Origin: an uncultured Eubacteriales bacterium
GTDB lineage: Bacteria; Bacillota; Clostridia; Christensenellales; UBA1242
Direction of reading: 5' to 3'
Assembly: GCA_902796285.1 (NCBI GenBank)
Contig: CADBOH010000122.1
Span: forward strand, 1 to 5,626
Length of the DNA stretch: 5,626 bases
Below the pieces are notes generated by a model. That model saw only the letters and a list, made by a program, of their open reading frames with translations, made no database searches and was not told the DNA's origin. The position numbers were made by a program, and so were the translations under genes. Positions within the stretch are counted from its first letter, which is position 1, and each line of letters starts with the position of its first letter. Of this stretch, positions 1 through 5,626 are shown piece after piece.

Positions 1-1178
1 TAGGTGGAATTGTAGGGGGACTTGCAATCACTGATATCCCTGATGCGCGCGTAAACAATGCCGAACTTACGTTAAATAATAGCTATTGTTGGGCAAATCT
101 TGAAATTGATACTTATACTTCAGGCACTGATTCTGATGTGTGCGTAGGTGGATTACTTGGTGAATCTAATAAAAAGAATGTAAAAATGTCTTATTGTTAT
201 ACTGCATCAACAATTAATGTTAAAGCATACGACTCTAGAGTATCTGGGAACTTTACGCAGGTAGATCTTGAAGATCAAAATAGTAAAGTTACCTATAAAA
301 CAACAACAACAAATAAAATAGAATACACGTATTACTTGGGTACAAGCGAAGTGGTATCTGCAAATATCATGAATAATTTTGTTAAATTCCAGACTAAATC
401 GGGGACTGATCAAAATACGAATCTTACCATTAACAATTACGGAATAGCATCTTACTCATATTCAAATGGTGGCATAACCGCCGAAGCGCTCAACAATCTT
501 TTTGCGGGTACATTTAAGCTGAAAATTGACAGTAGTGTAAAAACATTAAATTATGATTTTAAAAATGATAAGTATATGCTTGAAGGGAGCGAAGAGCCTA
601 AGCCTTTTGAAAAGGATCCAAATAACTCAGATGTGTATAGGATGACAAATAAATATACAGAAAGTACTGGTGATTTTTATATTGATGATGTTGTTGGTAT
701 GAATAGAGTTTACTATGCTGTAGAAATCCAGAAGAAAGATGGAGTGGTTGTTAAACGTGTTGAATCAACTTTTAATCTAGAAAAAGGTGATGATGATAAT
801 AAAAGAAAACTTATTTCAAGTTCAGATACGAATAGACAATATATTGTTGAAGCGAGTGGTACAGGTGTGCCTCCTGAATTGAATGATGGGTGGAGTATAG
901 ATACGGGAACACTCATTCGCTATGATCAGATAAGAAAATCAAGTATGTTGCAAATTGTTAGATACAAGGATTTAAATGGAAATATATATGAACAAGATGT
1001 TGAAAGTGATAAATATGTTTTAAAAAGTGAGACGAGTCAATTCGAATTTGATAGTATTGTTGATTTGCTTGCCAAAGTTCAAACACTTAACCTCAAGGAA
1101 ATCTGGAGTTTAAATAGTGGTGGGCTTACATATCTTGCATTTGAGAGGAATTTGACTTCATGGCTTGATATTATTTAA
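1..1178 (+). CDS. Partial (5' truncated) extracellular-type protein with GLUG-like repeats
   Basis: The reading frame is open from the window edge (first full codon at position 3) to the TAA at 1176-1178, giving 391 visible codons; the true start lies upstream. A GTG at 138 is internal, because the same repeat-containing frame continues before it. The first 70 or so residues carry two GLUG-like units (GGIVGGL then SYCWA; GGLLGES then SYCYTAS), a repeat type known from large secreted or surface proteins of gut bacteria. The rest is rich in Asn, Ser, Thr, Asp, Lys and Tyr, with alternating hydrophobic residues suggesting beta-strands, as in adhesin-like proteins. I see no catalytic motif. The C-terminus ends in SWLDII with no LPXTG sorting signal, no hydrophobic anchor and no recognisable choline- or SLH-type module, so any anchoring must lie upstream or it is released. 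Export is inferred; the signal peptide would be outside the window. Function unknown. No convincing terminator directly follows it. Confidence 0.85.
   Translation, partial: GGIVGGLAITDIPDARVNNAELTLNNSYCWANLEIDTYTSGTDSDVCVGGLLGESNKKNVKMSYCYTASTINVKAYDSRVSGNFTQVDLEDQNSKVTYKTTTTNKIEYTYYLGTSEVVSANIMNNFVKFQTKSGTDQNTNLTINNYGIASYSYSNGGITAEALNNLFAGTFKLKIDSSVKTLNYDFKNDKYMLEGSEEPKPFEKDPNNSDVYRMTNKYTESTGDFYIDDVVGMNRVYYAVEIQKKDGVVVKRVESTFNLEKGDDDNKRKLISSSDTNRQYIVEASGTGVPPELNDGWSIDTGTLIRYDQIRKSSMLQIVRYKDLNGNIYEQDVESDKYVLKSETSQFEFDSIVDLLAKVQTLNLKEIWSLNSGGLTYLAFERNLTSWLDII
3..209 (+). repeat. Two GLUG-like protein repeats
   Basis: In frame 3, a GG(I/L)(V/L)G turn at 3-20 and again at 147-161 is each followed by a SYC(W/Y) strand, at 81-95 and 189-203. 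The two Gly-rich turns are 144 nt (48 residues) apart. This glycine turn followed by a Ser-Tyr/Cys strand is the layout of GLUG repeats. The copies are diverged at DNA level, so this is a protein repeat and not a recent DNA duplication. More copies probably lie upstream of the window. Confidence 0.6.
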
Positions 1179-1193
1179 AAATTTGATTCCACA

Positions 1194-1305
1194 ATAATCA
1201 ACAAAAAAACCAAATAAAAGTTAATTGATTATAAAAAAAGAACATAAATTATTAAAAAAAAATAAAAATGTGTTGACAAATACATATGTGATTTGATATA
1301 ATCAA
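1194..1305. repeat. Three copies of the octamer ATAATCAA around the rpoB promoter
   Basis: ATAATCAA occurs at 1194-1201 and 1298-1305 on the + strand and as its reverse complement TTGATTAT at 1225-1232. The last copy overlaps the -10 box, where TTGAT (1293-1297) and ATCAA (1301-1305) also form a short inverted repeat. It could be an operator, but the region is so AT-rich that chance is a real alternative. Confidence 0.25.
1273..1302 (+). promoter_or_regulatory. Consensus SigA-type promoter for rpoBC
   Basis: A perfect -35 box TTGACA (1273-1278) and a perfect -10 box TATAAT (1297-1302) are separated by 18 bp. TGA directly before the -10 (1294-1296) fits an extended -10 (TGN). The stretch 1241-1270 is almost pure A/T with A-tracts, as in an UP element bound by the alpha subunit C-terminal domains. 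Transcription should start near 1307-1310. Such a complete match predicts strong housekeeping expression, as expected for RNA polymerase genes. The start point itself is inferred. Confidence 0.9.
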
Positions 1306-1353
1306 TATGATTAGTAATTGGCTGTGAGGGAATCTATACTTAAATAACTTAAT

Positions 1354-1399
1354 AAAATGGGACGATTGTAGCACAAATGTGCTGCAATAGTCCTTTTTT
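1354..1399 (+). terminator. Intrinsic terminator in the rpoB leader (putative attenuator)
   Basis: The arms 1359-1374 and 1379-1394 pair around the loop AAAT (1375-1378). The stem has about 15 pairs including two G-U wobbles (1369:1384 and 1359:1394), with one internal G/A mismatch (1364:1389). The 3' arm ends in CC and runs into six T's (1394-1399). A's at 1354-1357 can extend the stem into the T-tract, which could also make it work on the opposite strand. It lies about 50 nt downstream of the predicted start of transcription and 59 nt before the rpoB ATG, so every rpoBC transcript from this promoter must pass it. It is also the first strong terminator after the upstream surface-protein gene, so it may stop read-through from there as well. 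Confidence 0.85.
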
Positions 1400-1444
1400 G
1401 CTTTTAAAATTATTTTTAGTGATAGATTGCTTTTAGTCAAAAAA

Positions 1445-1452
1445 GGAAGGAG
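1445..1452 (+). promoter_or_regulatory. Ribosome binding site of rpoB
   Basis: GGAAGGAG ends 6 nt before the ATG at 1459 and is strongly complementary to the 16S rRNA 3' end. It fixes the rpoB start. Its 5' edge (GGA, 1445-1447) overlaps a possible helix with the upstream T-tract at 1391-1400. Confidence 0.9.
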
Positions 1453-1458
1453 AAAGAA

Positions 1459-4400
1459 ATGTCTGTTAACGTTAGAAAAGTAAAACAGGGAAAGACCGAA
1501 AGATACACATTTGGTCACGTAAATGAACTAATGAAAGTTCCACAACTTCTTGAAATTCAAAAGAAGTCATACAATGACTTTTTGACAAAAGGGATCAAGC
1601 GTGTTCTTGATGAATTTTTCCCATTGACCGACTATTCTGGCAAGGCCAAACTTTATATTACTGAAATTTTGCCTTTTGCTGAGCCAAAGTATGACATAAA
1701 AGAGTGCAAACGTCGTGGTGGTACATACTCAGCACCACTTAAAGTTAAGGCTCGTTTTGTAGTTGAAGAAACTGGACAAGCAGTTGAGCAAGAAGTATTT
1801 ATGGGAGATGTTCCTATGATGACTGACCAAGGGTCATTTGTCTACAACGGAATTGAAAGAGTTGTTATCAACCAAATTGTTCGTGCTCCAAGTGTTTACA
1901 TGTCTAGAGAAAAAGACAACAATGCAACTTTAAGAGCTCAAATGATCCCAGTTCACGGAACTTGGATTGAAATTGAACAAGGGGCATCAGAAAACTTAAA
2001 AATAGTTCTTGAAAGAAAGAATAAAATTAGTTTGGGTGTTTTCTTAAAATGTTTTGGTTTCACTAATGAAGAAATTATTAGACTTTTTGGTGAGAATAGA
2101 TATATTAAAAATGTTGTCGAAAAAGAAACTCAGGTTACACAAGAAGAAGCCCTAATTGAATTTTCAAGAAAAACAAGACCTGCGGACGTTCCATCAGCAG
2201 AGAGTACAAGAAGTTATTTGAATGTTTCATTTTTTACAGATGCTTACTATAACTTGACCAAGGTTGGTAGATATAAATTCAACAAAAAGTTAGGACTTAA
2301 AGAAAGACTTCCTGGTCTTATCAACGCTGATGACATTATTGTTGATGGTGAACTTATTGTTAAAGCCGGTGAAGAATTTAATGCTGAGAGTGCAAAGAGA
2401 GTTCAAAACCTTGGAGTAAATGAAGTTTGGATTCAATTTAACGGAAAGAGACACTTGATGAGAGGTAATAACAGAGTTACACTTTCAGAGGTCTTCCCAT
2501 GTAATGCCGAAGAATTAGGAATCTTTGAGGATGTTTATTATCCTGTATTGAAACAAATTTTGGCTGAAAACAAAACAAAAGAAAAACGCATTCAAGCAAT
2601 CAAAGATAATGCGAAAGATCTTATCATTACAACACTCACAATGGATGACATCCTTGCAACAATTTCTGTATATCTTGATGTTCTTGAAGGATTTGCTGGT
2701 ACTGATAAAATCGAGCACCTTTCAAATAAGAGAGTTGCAACCGTTGGAGAACTTGCTTGCAACGCATTTAGAAGTGGAGTAACAAAACTTTCCGTAAATA
2801 TTAAAGAAACATTACAAGGAAGAGAATTTGTTGAGGTTACTCCATCACAAATTATGAATCCAAAGGCCGTGAATAAAGCATTAAGAGATTTCTTTGCTCA
2901 ATCACAACTTTCACAAATTATGGATCAAAAGAATCCTCTTTCAGGAATTACACAAAAACGTCGTATTTCCGCTATTGGACCTGGAGGTATCAAAAAGGAG
3001 AGGGCAGATCCTGAAATCCGCGATATTCACTTCACTCATTATGGAAGAATTTGTCCTGTTGAGACACCTGAAGGTCAATCAATTGGTCTTATAAACACTC
3101 TTGCGGCTTACACAAGAGTAAATGATTATGGTTTCCTTGAAACTCCATATAGAGTTGTTAATAAGGAAACAGGTGTTGTAACAAAAGACATCGTTTACAA
3201 AATGGCTGATGTTGAAAATGAAAGTTATATAGCACAGGCTATTGAACCACTTGATGATGAAGGACATTTTATTAATAAGCGTATTCTTTGTAGACATGGT
3301 GCTGGTATTGAAGAAGTTCCAGCAAACAAAGTTGATTACATGGATGTTTCACCACGTCAGATGATTTCAGTTGCTACAAGCTTGATTCCATTTGTTAATG
3401 GAAACGAGGCAAACCGTGCATTGATGGGTGCAAACATGCAACGTCAGGCCGTGCCTGTTCTTAGACCTGAAGCTCCAATTGTTGGTACAGGAATGGAAGC
3501 TGTTGCTGCTCATGATAGTGGAACAGTTATTCTTGCAAAACGTGCTGGAAAAGTTTCGTATGTTTCAGCAGACGAAATTAGAGTTAAAACAGAAAAGGGT
3601 GATGAAGATATTTACACTCTTACAAAATTTGCCAAGGCTAACGATGACGTATGCTTTAACCAAAGACCTTGTGTAGTAAAAGGAGAAAAGGTTGAAGAAG
3701 GTGACGTTTTAACTGATGGATATTCAACAGACCATGGTGAATTGGCCGTTGGTAAAAATGTTCTTATTGGTTATATGAACTGGGAAGGACAAAACTACGA
3801 AGACGCTATCTTAATTAATGAAAGATTAGTAAAAGAAGATGTTTATACATCAATCACACTTTACGATCATGAAATCAAGTGTAGAACAACAAAACTTGGT
3901 GATGAAGTTATAACAAGAGATATACCAAACCTTGGTGAAGATGCACTTAAAGATCTTGATGAAAACGGTATTATTAGAATTGGTGCTGAGGTTCATCCAA
4001 ATGACATCTTAGTTGGTAAGGTTACACCAAAAGGTGAAACTGATCTTACTCCAGAAGAGAGATTGTTAAGAGCTATCTTTGGTGATAAGGCTAGAGATGT
4101 TAGGGATACATCACTCCGTGTTCAACATGGTAAAGGCGGTGTTGTTGTTGATGTTCAAGTTTTCTCAAAGAAGAACAAAGATGACCTTGAACCAGGTGTA
4201 ACAATGATGGTTAGAGTTACCGTTGCTCAAAAGAGAAAGTTGTCTGTCGGTGATAAGATGGCAGGAAGATATGGTAACAAAGGTGTTGTTTCAATCGTTC
4301 TTCCAGAAGCAGATATGCCTTATATGGCAAATGGACAACCACTTGATATCATTTTAAGCCCACTTGGTATCCCATCTCGTATGAATATTGGTCAGGTTAA

Positions 4401-5169
4401 GGAAGTTCACTTAGGTCTTGTAGCTCAAATGCTTGGCTGGAAAGTTGCTACTCCTGCATTTGATGGAGCAACCACTGAGGAAATTAGAGAACTTCTTGTT
4501 GAAAACAACTTTAGACCAGATGGTAAAGTTCAATTATATGATGGTAGAACTGGTGAACCATTTGACACACTTTCAACTGTGGGTTACAAGTATATGTTAA
4601 AACTTGAACATATGGTTGACTCAAAAATTCACGCACGTTCTATTGGACCATATGCTCTTATTACCCAACAACCACTTGGTGGTAAATCATTATTTGGTGG
4701 TCAGAGATTTGGTGAAATGGAAGTTTGGGCTCTTGAAGCTTATGGTGCTAGCCATATCTTGCAAGAGATGCTTACGGTTAAGTCGGATGACCTTAATGGT
4801 AGACTTAAAACATATGAATCAATTATAAAAGGACTTCCAATTGCAGAACCTGGAATTCCTGAATCATTTAAAGTTCTTGTAAAAGAATTGCAGGCGCTTG
4901 GACTTGATGTTAAAATCTTGACAGAAGGTAATAAAGAGATTTCCCTCACAGAACTCAGCCAAGATGAACAAGATCAAACATCAACAATTGCACAAGATAC
5001 CGAAAAAGATTTGGAAGAAGGAATTTTTGATTTTGACGCGCCAAATGGTGAAGAACTTCCTACGGAAGATGCAAATACTGAACTTAATGATGTATTTGAA
5101 GAAAGCACAAAAAATGATAATCTTGAATCACTCGATCTCTTCGATGATTTTGGAGATTTTGACGAATAA
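1459..5169 (+). CDS. rpoB: DNA-directed RNA polymerase subunit beta
   Basis: RpoB forms one jaw of the catalytic core of RNA polymerase (alpha2-beta-beta'-omega) in the cytoplasm and helps bind the DNA, the RNA-DNA hybrid and incoming nucleotides. The 1236-residue protein is complete and of Firmicutes size. In order: protrusion and lobe (roughly 20-450); fork with the rifampicin region (SQLSQIMDQKNP, about 482-493, then KRRISAIGPGG); the NTP/Mg-binding acidic pair E781-D782 in GQNYEDAI; the hybrid-binding lysines K933 (GDKMAGR) and K941 (GNKGV); and the C-terminal clamp part with GGQRFGEMEVWALEAYGA around 1082 and LTVKSDDLNGR. A tail of about 70 acidic residues follows (1165-1236). Start: the ATG sits 6 nt after a strong SD, and the N-terminus (RYTFG) fits the family. 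Oddities: Gln499 replaces the usual His (E. coli 526), PEGQS replaces PEGPN at 537-541, and RAPSVY replaces RSPGVF/Y at 142-147. It is followed by rpoC after 14 bp. Confidence 0.99.
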   Translation: MSVNVRKVKQGKTERYTFGHVNELMKVPQLLEIQKKSYNDFLTKGIKRVLDEFFPLTDYSGKAKLYITEILPFAEPKYDIKECKRRGGTYSAPLKVKARFVVEETGQAVEQEVFMGDVPMMTDQGSFVYNGIERVVINQIVRAPSVYMSREKDNNATLRAQMIPVHGTWIEIEQGASENLKIVLERKNKISLGVFLKCFGFTNEEIIRLFGENRYIKNVVEKETQVTQEEALIEFSRKTRPADVPSAESTRSYLNVSFFTDAYYNLTKVGRYKFNKKLGLKERLPGLINADDIIVDGELIVKAGEEFNAESAKRVQNLGVNEVWIQFNGKRHLMRGNNRVTLSEVFPCNAEELGIFEDVYYPVLKQILAENKTKEKRIQAIKDNAKDLIITTLTMDDILATISVYLDVLEGFAGTDKIEHLSNKRVATVGELACNAFRSGVTKLSVNIKETLQGREFVEVTPSQIMNPKAVNKALRDFFAQSQLSQIMDQKNPLSGITQKRRISAIGPGGIKKERADPEIRDIHFTHYGRICPVETPEGQSIGLINTLAAYTRVNDYGFLETPYRVVNKETGVVTKDIVYKMADVENESYIAQAIEPLDDEGHFINKRILCRHGAGIEEVPANKVDYMDVSPRQMISVATSLIPFVNGNEANRALMGANMQRQAVPVLRPEAPIVGTGMEAVAAHDSGTVILAKRAGKVSYVSADEIRVKTEKGDEDIYTLTKFAKANDDVCFNQRPCVVKGEKVEEGDVLTDGYSTDHGELAVGKNVLIGYMNWEGQNYEDAILINERLVKEDVYTSITLYDHEIKCRTTKLGDEVITRDIPNLGEDALKDLDENGIIRIGAEVHPNDILVGKVTPKGETDLTPEERLLRAIFGDKARDVRDTSLRVQHGKGGVVVDVQVFSKKNKDDLEPGVTMMVRVTVAQKRKLSVGDKMAGRYGNKGVVSIVLPEADMPYMANGQPLDIILSPLGIPSRMNIGQVKEVHLGLVAQMLGWKVATPAFDGATTEEIRELLVENNFRPDGKVQLYDGRTGEPFDTLSTVGYKYMLKLEHMVDSKIHARSIGPYALITQQPLGGKSLFGGQRFGEMEVWALEAYGASHILQEMLTVKSDDLNGRLKTYESIIKGLPIAEPGIPESFKVLVKELQALGLDVKILTEGNKEISLTELSQDEQDQTSTIAQDTEKDLEEGIFDFDAPNGEELPTEDANTELNDVFEESTKNDNLESLDLFDDFGDFDE

Positions 5170-5170
5170 A

Positions 5171-5176
5171 AAGGGG
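5171..5176 (+). promoter_or_regulatory. Ribosome binding site of rpoC
   Basis: AAGGGG starts just after the rpoB stop codon and ends 7 nt before the ATG at 5184. The 14-bp gap between the genes has no room for a promoter or terminator, so rpoB and rpoC are co-transcribed, with translation possibly coupled. Confidence 0.8.
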
Positions 5177-5183
5177 ATTTGAT

Positions 5184-5626
5184 ATGTTTGAATTAAACAA
5201 CTTTGATAGTATTCAAATAGGTATTGCCTCACCAGAAAAGATCAGAGAATGGTCTCATGGTGAGGTGACAAAACCTGAAACTATCAATTATAGAACTCAA
5301 AAACCAGAAAGAGATGGTCTTTTCTGCGAAAAGATATTTGGACCTAGAAAAGACTGGGAATGTCAATGCGGCCGTTATAAGAGAATTCGTTATAAGGGTG
5401 TCGTTTGTGATAAGTGTGGTGTTGAGGTTACAAGAGCAAAAGTTCGTCGTGAAAGAATGGGACATATTGAACTTGCAGCCCCTTGTACACATATTTGGTT
5501 TTTTAGAAATATACCTTCAAAGATAGGAACTCTTTTAGAGCTTACACCAAAGGTTCTCGAACAAATAGTATACTATGTTTGTTATGTTGTTCTTGATCCA
5601 AAAAAGACTGATTTAGCATATAAACA
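5184..5626 (+). CDS. rpoC: DNA-directed RNA polymerase subunit beta' (N-terminal part)
   Basis: RpoC carries the catalytic magnesium site and, with RpoB, forms the active-site cleft. Only the first 147 codons are in the window; the frame is open at the edge, so the gene is cut by the window and not broken. The N-terminus MFELNNFDSIQIGIASPEKI and the following YRTQKPERDGLFCEKIFGP are typical of the beta' clamp. A four-cysteine zinc-binding site is intact: C60 and C62 (CQCG) with C75 and C78 (CDKCG). It is followed by VRRERMGHIELAAPCTHIWFFRNIPSKIG, the conserved clamp segment, positions 86-114 of the protein. The catalytic NADFDGD motif lies beyond the window. The ATG is chosen for its SD (AAGGGG, 7 nt upstream) and for agreement with the family's N-terminus. 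Confidence 0.98.
   Translation, partial: MFELNNFDSIQIGIASPEKIREWSHGEVTKPETINYRTQKPERDGLFCEKIFGPRKDWECQCGRYKRIRYKGVVCDKCGVEVTRAKVRRERMGHIELAAPCTHIWFFRNIPSKIGTLLELTPKVLEQIVYYVCYVVLDPKKTDLAYK

Larger units (their letters stand above)
1309..1458 (+). promoter_or_regulatory. Long 5' leader of rpoB with potential alternative RNA structures
   Basis: About 150 nt separate the predicted transcription start from the rpoB ATG, and no gene of credible length lies in them. Besides the terminator hairpin, two other pairings can be drawn. AATCTATACT (1331-1340) can pair with AGT-G-ATAGATT (1418-1428, one bulged G), closing a long loop around the terminator. TCCTTTTTTG (1391-1400), the terminator's T-tract, can pair with CAAAAAAGGA (1438-1447), next to the ribosome binding site. 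These would cross each other, so they are alternatives or a pseudoknot. I do not recognise a named riboswitch or ribosomal-protein leader. The pairings are read by eye from the sequence; regulation is inferred. Confidence 0.5.

Noticed and set aside
138..140. GTG as start codon of the upstream gene
   Set aside because: The frame is open to the window edge, and the sequence before 138 holds another GLUG-like unit, so the GTG is an internal valine codon.
1183..1201. TTGATT / AATCAA hairpin just after the upstream gene, as its terminator
   Set aside because: Only a 6-bp A/T-rich stem with a 7-nt loop and no T-tract on the + strand; too weak to call a terminator.
1307..1327. Tiny leader ORF (ATG to TGA, MISNWL) at the predicted transcription start, possible leader peptide
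   Set aside because: It would have no ribosome binding site and only six codons; the one Trp codon is not enough to argue for peptide-based attenuation.
1414..1437. Direct repeat TTTTAGT at 1414-1420 and 1431-1437 in the leader
   Set aside because: Seven A/T-rich bases repeated once is within chance expectation here and fits no known site.
1252..1518. Minus-strand ORF of 88 codons over the promoter and leader
   Set aside because: It covers the clear promoter, terminator and rpoB start, has low-complexity Phe/Lys/Ile-rich content and resembles no known protein; a by-product of AT-rich DNA.
2515..4949. Several 66-82 codon ORFs in other frames and on the minus strand inside rpoB
   Set aside because: All overlap conserved RpoB coding sequence, lack credible ribosome binding sites and encode no recognisable proteins.
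5229..5526. ORFs on both strands overlapping the rpoC start
   Set aside because: The frame from ATG 5184 encodes the conserved beta' N-terminus with its four zinc cysteines, so overlapping frames are shadows.
1..5626. Defence system, mobile element, CRISPR array, tRNA or rRNA
   Set aside because: None is visible: no repeat-spacer pattern, no transposase or recombinase motif, no terminal inverted repeats, and nearly all the sequence is accounted for by three genes and one control region.

Overview
This window is a piece of a low-GC chromosome, most likely from a Bacillota organism of Clostridia-like type. The evidence is strongly AT-rich codon use, purine-rich Shine-Dalgarno sites, a consensus SigA-type promoter, and Firmicutes-style RpoB and RpoC sequences. 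Tryptophan is encoded by TGG and no in-frame TGA interrupts the genes, so the code is standard and a Mollicutes with recoded TGA is unlikely. I cannot place it to genus.

Layout, all on the + strand: (1) positions 1-1178 hold the 3' part of a large extracellular-type protein gene. It begins upstream of the window and its visible N-terminal end carries two GLUG-like repeats. (2) Positions 1179-1458 are an intergenic control region: an A-rich upstream element, a near-perfect promoter (TTGACA, 18 bp, TATAAT with extended -10), then a leader of about 150 nt. The leader contains a strong intrinsic terminator hairpin lying BETWEEN the promoter and the start of rpoB, followed by possible alternative RNA pairings and a strong ribosome binding site. 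(3) Positions 1459-5169 encode the complete RNA polymerase beta subunit, RpoB (1236 residues). (4) Positions 5184-5626 encode the first 147 codons of RpoC (beta'), cut off by the window edge.

rpoB and rpoC are 14 bp apart and form the usual rpoBC operon, whose products assemble into the catalytic core of RNA polymerase. The ribosomal protein genes rplJ-rplL that commonly precede rpoB are absent here; instead rpoB has its own promoter and a putative attenuator.

I see no mobile element, CRISPR array, tRNA or rRNA, and no clearly new multi-gene system. The points most worth a second look are the rpoB leader (terminator downstream of the promoter, with competing helices) and the natural divergence of the rifampicin pocket in RpoB, notably Gln where most bacteria have His (E. 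coli position 526).
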